A DNA stretch of 64,000 bases from Dermacentor variabilis (Eukaryota; Arthropoda; Arachnida; Ixodida; Ixodidae): assembly GCF_050947875.1 (NCBI RefSeq), contig NW_027460335.1, positions 8,137,928 to 8,201,927 on the forward strand. Direction: 5' to 3'. Below the pieces are notes generated by a model. It saw nothing but the letters and a program-made list of their open reading frames with translations. It did no database searches and was not told the DNA's origin. The translations under genes were made by a program, and so were the position numbers. Positions within the stretch are counted from its first letter, which is position 1. Every line of letters begins with the position of its first letter. Of this stretch, positions 54,420-64,000 are shown in pieces.

Positions 54420-56649
54420 TTCATATAAAGGGACATTCCGTAAATTTCACAAAGCATGATCTAAAGCATCTGTGCATTTCACCGTTGTGATGGCGGGTGA
54501 TGAACTCAGCAAGAGGTAGCATTTTCCGTCCAGACAAACACGCCGAAATATGTTGTGTACTTACACGTAGGTCTGTGCAAGAGAACCAGAGCTGTTTAGA
54601 ATTATTCCGCAACACCACTCTACGGCGTGCCTCAGAATGATATCATGTATCTAGGAAGAACACTCACGAATTTATTTATTTCGCTTTCATTTCTGCCATG
54701 ATCGCCACAGTAACGCCTCCTCCTGCTTATACTGACCAACTGCAATGGAAGTTATTTTGCCATTTCATACTGAAATTTGGAACCGTATGTGACGATAAGA
54801 ACCAGTTTTTTACCTATAGACGAGCATCAGCTAACACTCGAAAACATTCAAAATAATTACAAGAGGACCTACCAACGATACCTTTGTGCTTGTCAAGATA
54901 TCTAATCTGTGCACCGCCTGTTGCTTTCGTCGTCCATGTGCTTCTACGCCACTGTCTAAATAATGCCATACCATATGGCCCATGAGTATCTAATTTTGTA
55001 TCTATAGTGTGGCATTTCTTAGCCTATGGACCAACCTAGGTAGCAGCGTTAGCTATGTCATTCAAAGGGCAAATATTCAACGTGAACTGTTAGTTGGCAA
55101 ACGCACAATAAATGGTTTAGCTAAGGCGCAAAAAATTAAAGAAAAGCTCCTTCGCGGATTACAGAAAACACTTGTGTTTCTTTTTTATTTTATAAGGCAT
55201 ACCTTGCAGTAAAGCACCGTGTCAAAGTTAGATGGAGCTAGAAATATTTAAATTATGGGGTTTTACGTGCCAAAACCACTTTCTGATTATGAGGCACGCC
55301 GTAGTGGAGGACTCCGGAAAATTCGACCCCCAGGGGTTCTTTAACGTGCACCTAAATCTAAGTACACGGGTGTTTTCGCATTTCGCCCCCATGGAAATGC
55401 GGCCGCCGTGGCCGAGATTCCATCCCGCGACCTGGTGCTCAGCAGCCTAACACCATAGCCACTGAGCAACCACGGCACGTGGAGCTAGAAATTGTGCGAG
55501 AAGCGTGATGTGATTAATATGCAAGTACTATTTCGTTTAATGGTATTAGCCGAAGCTACCCATGAAAGTAATAGCACATATATAAACATTATAGTCAATA
55601 ATGTTCCCACGGAAGAGAAAAATACATACTTTCTCGCGCGTCTGGTTGCGGCACGTTTGTGTCATTTATCTTTAAATATACTTACGTAGGAAAACCTTCA
55701 ATGGAATTTAGGCAAGCTCTGACTTAGGTGGAAAATTAGGTTACAATAATGGAAGGTAAGATTATTTCAACCACGCACAACTAATCTAGTTATAAAAGCA
55801 TCATTCCCGCAACGCAATAACAAGGAACATCATTACAATCAATACAAAAAAGCAATATTCAAATGACAGCGCAAAAATTTATTAAGCACCCGAAGATAAT
55901 AGTAGTTTGTATACGAAGATCAGTTCACGAGACTGTTGCACAAACGAGAAAATAGCCATTTAATTGCTCAGTCACTTCAACTCAAACTGAAAAAAAAGAG
56001 ACAAGGAAGCAGATGTTCACCCGAAGGGCGACGAATTGTGTGTTATCTTCTGGGGTTATACATGCCATAACCACGATGAGTCGTGCCATTGAGAGGGACT
56101 TCGGATTAACTTCTGGAATATTTACACGTCACTATTTTCGTGCGCCAAATGGTCCCGGCTACCGCCACTAGCCTTCGCTGTGGTTGCAACGTTGACCATC
56201 TACGCAACTGTCCTGGTTACGTGACACTGTCTACTACTGAGCATGGCGCTCTCTGTCGCAATTTTGTATTCACCTGATACTGAAATTTGCTCCAGCATGT
56301 GCGGTCCTTTTTACCTAAAATCATCGTGTAAGTACTTGCACGAAATGAGAATAATCGATCCTGCTATTTATCGTGGCTTTCAACATCGGCGGCACTCCAG
56401 CAATATGGCTTCAAGCCCATATATATATAAAAAGTCGCATACATATCTTGGTAAACAAGGTCAGTTATCTTTTCCACTAGCCCGTGGCATCGCTGAAGAA
56501 CAGGTCCGTGCCACCCGCGTGCCTACATCGACCAAAGTTTACGCCATTTACAAGTGCTTGCTTTGCATTATTGCTTTTTCCCGTGAAGCTGACGAAGAAG
56601 TTGCCCAGAAGTGTAATGATACGTAAGTTCAGAATGAAATTGCTAAAAC
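54420..56649. repeat. Block X, copy 2 of the duplication
   Basis: Matches 43,126-45,241 with substitutions and indels, except for the private Ruka insertion at 55,246-55,479 and the absence of the other SINE piece. No gene was recognised. Confidence 0.75.
55246..55479 (-). repeat. Ruka-type SINE, full length, with 13-bp target duplication
   Basis: Minus-strand SINE of about 234 bp. tRNA-like head GCCGTGGTTGCTCAGTGGCT (box A) and a degenerate box B in CGCGGGATGGAATCTCG. The body includes ACACCCGTGTACTTAGATTT and CCTCCACTACGGCGTGCCTC, ending TTTTGGCACGTAAAACCCCA. TGGAGCTAGAAAT flanks it on both sides (55,233-55,245 and 55,480-55,492). The uninterrupted target is in block X copy 1 at 43,936-43,948. 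The name is from memory of tick SINEs. Confidence 0.88.
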
Positions 56650-57289
56650 TGCCGTTTATTTGCTCGTGTTGCACAACGTTGTTAGTTGTGATGCATTCTG
56701 CAGTGAATAGTGCCGTATACAGAAAGAGAACGCTAACAGAATTATCTGTACAGCTGTGCACAGAATTTCCCAATAAGACTTCGGCCTCATCCTGTGAAGT
56801 GTTTTCTCTGCGGTTCTCTGAGCACAACAACGTAACCACCATCCTTTGTTACGGTTTCGAAACCGCATTCCGGGAGTCCACTGCCTCGTGTTCGACTAAC
56901 TTGTGAGATTGGTTCAACTAGTGTAACGTTGGACCAATTTTGACATTTAGACAGATATTTCTGCAGGGTGCTGGGTACACAACGTAGAAGAAATATCGCC
57001 AGCCGGCATTATTCAGTCTACACATTATAGAGGGCACGAAAAAGCTTAGCAGAATAGTCCTACTGGGCATTTTGACATAAGTCCCTGTCATTTTCTGAAC
57101 TGATGTTCTGGACCAGAAATTGTGTCCCACAGACTCGAGATATTTGGCCGAACTAGAATATAGAGAGAAAACTGTTTCTCAACGTTTTCCCACCGCGTAC
57201 CTGTACAGCTAAAACGCTGCCACCAAAACCACCGTTTTATTTTACTTTAAGGGAAAGATGGGGCTAAGAGGACCATTCAAGGTTTACAT
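56650..57289. repeat. Repeated block upstream of gypsy C LTR (copy 3 of 3)
   Basis: Matches 9,631-10,268 and 45,242-45,885. Continuous with block X on its left. Confidence 0.7.
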
Positions 57290-58290
57290 TGTTACGGTGC
57301 ATTTGGGCCGGACCGTGCAGGCCAGAGAGAGATGAATGGGAAGTGGTAGACTGTCTACTGGAGCTGTAGCCTTTGTACAAGGCTACGAGTTTACTACCAA
57401 CTTTTAATTCTGCAAATAGTTATACATACGTTTGTGCGTCACGCTTCCTCTTCGTAATATTTGGTGCAGTTCCGGGGTAGCGACTCAGAACAGAGCTTCG
57501 CAGTTGCCGCCGCCTCGGTTCTTCACCGATGTCATTGAATAAGCTGCCTGGGCCGGCAACGCCCGCTCCGATTGCGTAGACTCTCGTACTCACGCTTCAA
57601 CGTGATCTCCCGAGAGCCTTCTTAGGCACCGATGAAGCCGACGTCGACGTCTGGCTGTAGATGTATGAACGGGTGAGCAGCCACAACAAATGGGATCCCA
57701 CAGTGATTCTGGCGAACACAATTTTCTATTTGGCCGGGACAACGCTAGTATGGTTCAAAACCGTGAAACTGAACTGCTTGACGGGGGCCTGCTAGGAGAA
57801 GCAGCGAGGCCTCTTCGGAAAACCATTGGGTCGGACGGTTTCGCCAAGAAAGAGTTGGCCCCACGAGCTCAAACGTCCACTGATGTTTACGTCGCTTACA
57901 AGCCGTCCTGGCACTCTGCCGCAAGGCTGACGCTGAAATGCCCGATTCTGAAAAAGCCCGGCATGCCTTAAAGACTTCGTTGATGACGCCTTCAATCTGA
58001 TTTGTAAGAACTCTACTTCGATAAATGAAGCTATCACGGAGTGCAAGTGTTTCGAGGAGGTTAAAAGACGTTGTATCAGCATGGCTTCTCAAGACGGCTG
58101 CAACATGCTCTTCTGAAAACCGACGGGACCCTCCAGCGCGGCAGCTGCAGCAGCCTTGAGAGCAAGTGACCAAGATTGTGCGCCGTGAGCTGGAAGCCAT
58201 GTGTCCTGCGGCTCTTGGCCCAGCTGTCAAAGATACACGCATTCCTATGGTGTTCAAAAATATCGTGCGTTGAAACAAAACTCGTATCAG
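57290..58290 (+). mobile_element. Gypsy C, 5' LTR and gag fragment (copy 3)
   Basis: LTR 57,290-57,459 (TGTTACGG...TTCGTAATA), then primer-binding-like TGGTGCAGTTCCGGGGTA, then a gag remnant in changing frames (LPRAFLGTDEADVDVWL-type near 57,610; KKELAPRAQTSTDVYVAY at 57,855). Truncated at the R2-like LINE, as in copy 2. Confidence 0.75.
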
Positions 58291-58309
58291 ATATTAAGTA
58301 GTTAAGAAC

Positions 58310-58759
58310 GGAGGTTGTTGAAAAAATGCTTGCTACATTTTCCCGAGAAGGACTGTTTATTGACATGAAGACGCTAGAATTTGGAGTTAGTTTGTGGTCT
58401 GACATGGAGGTGGGTGTTTGTTGAGTGCTTGTTAAGTATTTTGGAAATTTTTTTGCTGCCATAGAAGTGTGCGTTAGTGTAGTGTGTGTCCACCTAGTGA
58501 TGTTATTCATTTGGGTGCAAAGTGCTCTGCGTAGATGTTGCGTGATGTAGCCATCGTCTCGCTCATGGCGAGTTTCTTAAACAGTCGCATGTATTTGCCG
58601 CTGCAGAAACGGCGCATGACTCGGATTCTTAGGATCTTAGGCGGCAACGCACTCCATCACTTACCTCTGACTAGGTTTTTGGTGGAGATCGTGATTTCTT
58701 GTGTTCGCCAGGGCCATCCTGTGTGTCCTCATCCCCATAGTGCGTTACCTCGGACCAAG
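58310..58759 (-). mobile_element. R2-like LINE 3' end (copy 2, internally deleted)
   Basis: Aligns with 46,745-47,070 and 47,575-47,693 of the first copy; about 500 bp carrying the zinc finger and most of the endonuclease is missing. The remaining minus-strand frame near 58,530-58,620 matches the RLFKKLAMSETMATSRNIYAE-type tail. It abuts gypsy A at 58,760 as in copy 1. Confidence 0.7.
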
Positions 58760-59049
58760 TGTTATGTCACCCCGGGCGATGTGGGCGCCTTCGTCAAAAC
58801 GGACTGGGCATGCCTCCATCAAAACAGACTGGAGAAGTGGCGCCGTGGCACGGGAAAGTGACGGACAGTCGTTACAAGGGCTTCCCCAGCTAAGAATACC
58901 GGAGGCTGGAATGAAGTAGTAATGATCAAGATAGGCTGGTTTCACGCGGTCACACGACACTATATTGCCGCGAAAGTCAATCTCCGAGGCTTTCTTTGAA
59001 CGTGAAACCACACAAGATGGCTTTGATCGGAAGGATTCAAGGGTGGCTT

Positions 59050-60080
59050 GTTGAAGTCGCGCCGCAGATTGATCTGCGGGGTTGGCTCCATTATCGGTGA
59101 ACTAAACAGAGGTGGCCGGCGAGCGATACGTGAGGGTGTAGGTTTAAGCTGGTCGAGCCAGGAATGTTGCTTCTCTAAGTCCTGCGCAGGACGTTGGCGG
59201 AGTGCCTTACTGAGTGCCGAAAAACAGGCCAGGAACGCGGTTTGCCGACCCATCGAGCATCTCGGCTGCGCTGACTCCGAAGTCATCCTTGATTGTTCTT
59301 GGTAGCACCAGTAGTACTAGGGATATTTTTTTCTATCAAATGCTGTCTGTCGAACGAGGCGCCCAATGACGCCTTCAATTGTCTATAGAGACGCTCGACC
59401 ATGCTTTTCTCTGTGGGTGCTAAACCATGGTGTTATGAAGGCACGTGCCGAGTAGTCTCGCAACGACAGAAAAAAGCATGGTTTAGAATAATCGACCTCG
59501 GTCAGTAGTTATGCTTCAAGGGCATCCGTACCGCGACACCCACGTAGCAACGGATTCTTCCGCCACTGTTTCAGTCGTGATGTCCTGTAAAGGCCCCGCT
59601 TCATGTCACCTTGAGTACAGGCCGACAGACAAAAGTAGGTACCTGGAACTTTGAAAGGATGGATAAGGCCCCACGAAGTTTAATACATGTTATGGAAACG
59701 GCTCTGTGGTGTCGAAACGGCGGTACCGCTGATCGGGCGTGCCAGATAAATTGCACAGCTTGACAGGCTTGGCAGCTTCATGACTAGCTTCCAACATCTT
59801 TGTTGATCTCTGGCCAGATGAAGCGGCCTGTGGTAAGCCTCCATGTCGCTCTGCTTCCGGGTTCACTGAGTCCATGCAGTGCATCGAATATTGGTAGCGA
59901 AAACTGATTGGGCATGAACGGGCGAGGAGCTGCCTGCCATGTGCCGCACGTGATTGGTTTTGTTGTATAGGAAAGTGGCACCTCCGAAAGTTTGAAAGAC
60001 AAGCCTTTTTCCTGCTATTCGCGCCATTCGGGGTCGTTTTGCTCGGCGCAAACTAGAGCTTGGAGATTCACAGGGTCAGC
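59050..60080 (-). pseudogene. Integrase (gypsy A copy 3)
   Basis: Pieces at 59,690-59,884 and 59,784-60,051 match the zinc region and core of copies 1 and 2 (SLPIFDALHGLSEPGSRATW, FGGATFLYNKTNHVRHMAG). The C-terminal GVSAAEM-type block is near 59,250. Many stops. Confidence 0.7.
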
Positions 60081-60600
60081 ATGCAACACGGCGATCCACT
60101 ACACGCCGTCAGCTAAATAATTTTTGGGCACTGAGTTATGGGGGAGGCCTCAAGAAAATTCGGATATAAATAAAAGCTGCCGAAGCTCACGTTCTGAGCA
60201 CGAGGAAGTGCTCTTAAAATTGAATGTCAACGGCTTGTAGTCGGTCAGAATGTAAAAGCTACAACCTTTAATAAAAAATGAAAATTCCTCACAAAGCAAT
60301 AAATGGCCAACATCTCCCTCTCGAGGGTGCTGTAACAAGCTTCGGTAGGTTTGAGGCAATCGGAGAAGCCCAGCGGCCTCCATTCTGCATTCGCGCTGTT
60401 ACAGTACACAACCTCTCGCGTCTGCCATAACGCTGAGTTTGCGCTTGAAGCAACGAATAAAAGAGCAACACTACAGTCGCGAACCGCGTTTTAGCTTTCT
60501 GGATGCAGAGTTCGAGCTCTGAGGACCATTGGAAAGTGTTCCTTTTCCTTTTGGAATTCATGACGCAGCAGCTCGGTACGCGGCTTAAGAACTTGCGCAC
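60080..60600 (-). pseudogene. RNase H (gypsy A copy 3)
   Basis: 60,150-60,383 reads RSLLQHPREGDVGHLL and then FFIKGCSFYILTDYKPLTFN and CSERELRQLLFISEFS. 60,289-60,600 contains FQWSSELELCIQKAKTRFAT, the RT-RNase H connection. Frames overlap; inactive. Confidence 0.75.
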
Positions 60601-61129
60601 AGTATGCTACGAATTGCTTGTGAAAATTTGTTAGGCAGTGAAACTCGCCGAACTTTACGAACGATTTCGGAGAAGGGAAGATCTCGATTGGCCGCATCCG
60701 TGATTCCAATGGAGTGATGCGTAGGCAAGATATGCGATGGCCCAGAAAATGCTTAGCTTCAACTACGAAAATGCATTTGTGGGGCTTGAGGACAAGGCCG
60801 TGTTAATCCAGTAGCTCAAACAGCAGGCGAAGGTGCTCTTCGTTTTCTCCGTTTGTCGGGCTTGCAACGTGAATGTCGTCAAGGTAGACGAAACAGAAAA
60901 GGGATAGAAAATTGGGCGAGTTGGTACGGTAGTGTATTGCTGGGTTGTAGCGAGGAGCGACACCGACAGAGACTAGAGGCAAACAGGACGAGCGCTAACT
61001 CTCAACTAAACCTTTGTTGAAACTATCAACCTACATATCAGTGATTGCAAATACTACAGCATATGAATATGACAAGGTCTAGAGTTGTGAGTTAAACATA
61101 TCAACAGGTAGGGCAGCCAAATATCAAAC

Positions 61130-61530
61130 TACAAAAGACACTACTTGACTTTAACAAACTTGGCGAGAAGTTATAGAAATTCGCTTTCTAACAGAGACAT
61201 TGATGCGTGGCTAACGCAAGTCTCCTCTAACCTTTTCAATATGAAGTGCCTCAACTATTTCTCGTCTGCTTCGGTATTTGTGGCTTGGAAGCATTTTGGT
61301 GTCTTCAAAAAAAGGTTTACAACCGCAATTGAAACAATGTAACGCTAGATGTGAAACATTAGGGTTATTAGGGGATTGTTTGTGTTCTTTTAGTCTGATA
61401 TTGATACACCCGCCGGTATGTCTAATGGAAGTTTTCCCACATTTTAATGGAATCTGATAAACTATGCAAGGGTTACAAGGAACTCAAGGGGACTCATGGC
61501 TAACGCCGCAATAATTTTTTTCTTCTTTTG
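61130..61530 (-). pseudogene. GIY-YIG endonuclease remnant (left arm, copy 2)
   Basis: Minus-strand equivalent of 8,586-8,954: C-terminal blocks corresponding to FNCSCKPFFDDTKILSRHK and the EIIEA-type Glu region are readable across frames, but no long ORF remains. The plus-strand mirror is at 61,560-61,760. Confidence 0.6.
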
Positions 61531-61925
61531 CCACCTTGTTCAAGTTTCCTATTTATCATTGGACTGAGCGGCAGGTGTATAAACATCAGATTAAAAACAC
61601 AGGAAATCACTTAACCATAATTATTCACATCTGGCGTCGCATTGTTTCAATTGCGGTTATAAACCATTGTTTGAAGGCACGAAAACCCTTTCGAGACATA
61701 AATGCGAAGCCACATCGGAAGTAATTAAGGCATTTCACAATAAAAGCATTAGGAGAGACTAGCGTTAGTAGCCACTCATCAATATCTCTGTTAGAAAGCG
61801 AAGTTCGATGTGTTAACCTCAAGAAGTGCCTTTTGTTGTTTGGCTTTTGGCTTCCCTACCTCTTCATATGTTTCATCTACGTCTTTAGCCCTTGTCATGT
61901 TCATATTCTGCGGTATTTGCAATCA

Positions 61926-61927
<2 letters not shown>

Positions 61928-61992
<65 letters not shown>
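61928..61992. repeat. (TA)n microsatellite in the Penelope right arm
   Basis: 65 bp of TA at the inner side of the arm end, between CACT and GTTGATAATTTC. Confidence 0.95.
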
Positions 61993-61996
<4 letters not shown>

Positions 61997-62167
61997 ATAA
62001 TTTCAATTAAGATATATTTGAGAGTTATCTCTCGTCATCTATGCTTCTAGTCTCTGTCTTTGTCACTTCATGTTTATCTCCAAGAATATGTTTGACAACA
62101 ATATACGGGAGTCACAGCGTAACCTAGTCCATGCACCTTTGGAAAGTTTGCTCCACATTCTACAAAA

Positions 62168-62485
62168 CTAATATAGGCTTAATGGAGTAGTGATTGTTTT
62201 CTTTTGCATGTCACTCGGTAGCCAAGTAAGTTGGTGGTACGCGCTCGTCAAATGGATCTTGCTCGATACTTTGCTTCCTGCGACAGCGGCGCTGGAGCCA
62301 TCTGTGTGGGCAAGAGGATATTGATCCGGATTAGAGAAGGGATTCAAAGCTCTGTAATCAACACATGGCCGACAATCCCACTGTCCTACTTTGAACCGGA
62401 TCGAAAGGTGAGGACCATTTTCTGGATGAAGGACGGATAACGCCGAGATTAAGCACGTGTTCGAACTTGCGGTGGGCGACTTCAT
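62168..62485 (-). pseudogene. Reverse transcriptase N-terminal part (gypsy A copy 3)
   Basis: Reads VGQWDCRPCVDYRALNPFSN, then DQYPLAHTDGSSAAVAGSK and VSSKIHLTSAYHQLTW, in which the first catalytic Asp is replaced by His. It is preceded by the lead-in KFEHVLNLGVIRPSSRKWSS at about 62,440. The downstream part was separated by the Penelope insertion. Confidence 0.85.
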
Positions 62486-62515
62486 AAGTTCGTCCGGCGA
62501 GCCTTCGTAGCCGGG

Positions 62516-62887
62516 CTACAAAATGCTGTGCTGTGGCGGAGCTATGTGGCTCACCTTGTGCTTCACGCACAGCGCACAGTTTCGGGATTTTATAAGTTGC
62601 GTGTACTCGGCAAATTTCTCGCCGTATGTTGAGATCGGCAGAAATATACGTATAGCAGATGAGGTGAAGTTGGATATCACGCCATGTACTTCAAGGGATG
62701 TGACGTGATCCTCTAGGCGCCGACCCGGAACAGTCAAATCTACGTTGTAATGGTTGAAGAAGTCTGCTCCAAGTAGGGAGAGGTGACGTCGGCAATCACA
62801 AACAATCATCTGTGTGAGAGCCGGAGTCCAACGTCTAGCTTTCTTGACTGGTCCCCATAGACGCGATAGCAGTTTTGTTCCCTGCAT
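62516..62887 (-). pseudogene. Protease C-terminal end and linker (gypsy A copy 3)
   Basis: RRHLSLLGADFFNHYNVDLT corresponds to the conserved ILGADFL block at the end of gypsy proteases, followed by GRRLEDHVTSLEVHGVISNF and the linker into reverse transcriptase. The DTG active site is not in this frame. Confidence 0.7.
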
Positions 62888-63860
62888 GCACGTTGGGTGT
62901 GGACTTGCCGCGTTGGCGATATGCGGCCGTAGCGGGAACGATAAACAGCTCGGCTAAGGTGTCGACGAGGAGGTGAGTGCCGCTGATGCGATCGAATATA
63001 AAGAATATACGGCTTGCACGAGGGCCCATGTCGTATGGTGCTTTACCCGCAGGCCGGTGGATTTCTTGTCCATGAACAGGGCTGGGTGCAACGACTTGCT
63101 TGTTCGCCAAAGCGAAATTGGTACCAGCACAACTGCCACAGCGAGTCGATAGGTGCGCTGCAAGACTATGGAGGTGAGCGGTTGTGCCAAAATTGGTCGC
63201 CAGCGTTGCCACCCGACATCAGCTTCTCCAGTGCACTGGTAAGGTGGCTGAAGGTTTCCTCCAGCAGCCAGAGTCGGTCTCCTGGCTCCGCGACTCTCGC
63301 AGGGGCGGTAGGTATCTGTGCCGCAAACAAGTAGCCAAATACGCTATCATAGAGTGCAGCTAGCCGATCGAGACTCATTGTCACGAAACCCGCCAGTAAA
63401 ATGCTTGCTGAATGTGGGAGGCGTTGCAAGAACACCTGACGCAAAACTGGAAGGTTTCCCTTTTTTGTAATGTGCTCATCCACTAACTGACGCAACCGGT
63501 GCAGCAGTTGTGATGGTCATTGTTCGCCGAGTTCCTCGGAGGCGAACTGTTATAGCTTTAACTGTTGCGATGGCTGGATGCGCTGGAGGACTGTGCGTTT
63601 CAGGTCATCGTATGCTGTGGCCGAAGGTGTACGCGCTAACAATTCCTCTGTGGCATCGGCGATCTCGTAGGGTAGGGCGGCTAATACGAGCATGTACTTT
63701 GCTTTCCGCGTAGTGAAGCGCCAAAGTTAAAAACGAGCGTGTACTTGCATATACGAACCTCGAGGATTCATGGGCCAAAAGCTCTGAAGCTGAAACTATG
63801 CGGCGACGACAGGAGTCAAATTTGTGACGTCGTTTCTGTCAGCAGGAGCATGAGCGGCGT
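62888..63860 (-). pseudogene. Gag remnant (gypsy A copy 3)
   Basis: 63,166-63,495: VFLQRLPHSASILLAGFVTM, LDRLAALYDSVFGYLFAAQI and a GDRLWLLEETFSHLTSALEK coiled segment, matching 50,432-50,824 in copy 2. The VEA-type N-terminal region is near 63,700 in pieces. The element start codon region is at about 63,860. Broken by stops. Confidence 0.75.
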
Positions 63861-64000
63861 CGTCCATGGCTAGTGTTCGAAAAGGCCTTACATATTCTCA
63901 GTCGCCTATGTCGGGACCTCAGTTTGGCGGAAGCAAGGAATTTACGTTGTGACAGCTTGAGAATGGATAGTCGACTAGATTTATTGGAAATTAAAAGCAG

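Larger units (their letters stand above)
58760..60958 (-). mobile_element. Gypsy A, copy 3, 3' part
   Basis: Minus-strand remnant ending TGACATAACA at 58,760. From left to right it holds the 3' terminal region with an INTVSCDRVKPAYLD-type integrase tail (about 58,930-59,010; the visible frame reads NIVSCDRVKPAYLD), integrase (59,050-60,080), RNase H (60,080-60,600) and the RT connection (60,491-60,958). It is interrupted by the Penelope pair at 60,959 and resumes at 62,065. Confidence 0.82.
60959..62064. mobile_element. Penelope-like element, inverted 3'-end pair (copy 2, uninterrupted)
   Basis: About 1.1 kb, both ends reading GACA[CC/AA]GACAGAGACTAG inwards. The left arm (to about 61,530) carries the GIY-YIG region on the minus strand; the right arm repeats it inverted on the plus strand (61,560-61,760). 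A (TA)n tract (61,928-61,992) sits in the right arm where copy 1 has only TTATATA. It lies in gypsy A reverse transcriptase at the same site as the copy at 1586/9433. The left arm is unbroken here, which gives the target sequence of the family B insertion. Confidence 0.8.
62065..64000 (-). mobile_element. Gypsy A, copy 3, 5' part (runs to the window edge)
   Basis: Continuation of gypsy A beyond the Penelope pair: reverse transcriptase N-terminus, protease end, gag, and an LTR-like sequence reaching the right edge (CCAATAAATCTAGTCGACTA at about 63,968-63,987 on the minus strand, matching 51,350-51,378 of copy 2). Confidence 0.8.

Noticed and set aside
56484..56906. 140-codon plus-strand ORF and overlapping minus-strand ORF
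   Set aside because: They span the junction between block X and the repeated gypsy C flank; the duplicate at 45.1-45.5 kb does not keep either frame open.
60959..62064. Hammerhead ribozyme, expected in many Penelope-like terminal repeats
   Set aside because: I looked for a CTGATGA core with a paired GAAA in both arms of both copies and found no convincing arrangement by eye.

Overview
The window looks like nuclear DNA from a hard tick (Ixodidae). The evidence is a Ruka-type tRNA-derived SINE, tick-style Ty3/gypsy elements, a Penelope-like element with a GIY-YIG domain, several LINEs, and long (TA)n, (TG)n, (GA)n and (TTA)n tracts. Exon-like pieces carry splice signals, and nothing resembles a bacterial operon. 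I found no intact host gene. Nearly all recognisable sequence is transposable element, mostly decayed and nested. The species call is inference from repeat style.

Layout. 1-9.6 kb: a decayed minus-strand gypsy element (family A) holds a Penelope-like inverted pair. That pair was split by a complete Gmr1-like Ty3/gypsy element (family B, 1663-8441; two LTRs, ATAT target duplication) whose integrase lies upstream of reverse transcriptase. 9.6-15.1 kb: a repeated flank and a plus-strand gypsy element (family C). 15.4-18.2 kb: a 519-bp tandem duplication and a DNA transposon with about 350-bp inverted repeats and a mariner-superfamily transposase remnant. 18.2-21.9 kb: microsatellites, a SINE-headed repeat, a gypsy protease scrap and a 5'-truncated LINE. 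22.0-43.0 kb: three gypsy elements, D (minus), E (plus) and F (minus), separated only by (TA)n tracts. D is split by a LINE. F is the youngest: its LTRs differ at 3 of 360 positions, its gag is intact, and it carries a canonical -1 frameshift signal. Its 3' LTR is split by a 2.05-kb insertion bearing a THAP-domain ORF and an oppositely oriented exon with a SWIM-like zinc-finger start. 43.1-51.6 kb and 54.4-64.0 kb: two diverged copies of one unit (unknown block X, a gypsy C 5' end, an R2-like LINE 3' end, gypsy A). Each copy has private SINE insertions, and one retains the Penelope pair inside gypsy A.

How the pieces relate. Relative ages can be read from the nesting. Gypsy A is old and was invaded by the Penelope pair, because the same junction is seen at 1586 and 60959. 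The block was then duplicated. Later came the Gmr1-like element (in one copy only), the Ruka SINE (in one copy, with an empty site in the other), and the D/E/F insertions around (TA)n. The last resolvable event is the THAP/SWIM insertion in F. Coding features are therefore element proteins (Gag, protease, reverse transcriptase, RNase H, integrase, LINE RT, GIY-YIG endonuclease, transposase) rather than a host pathway.
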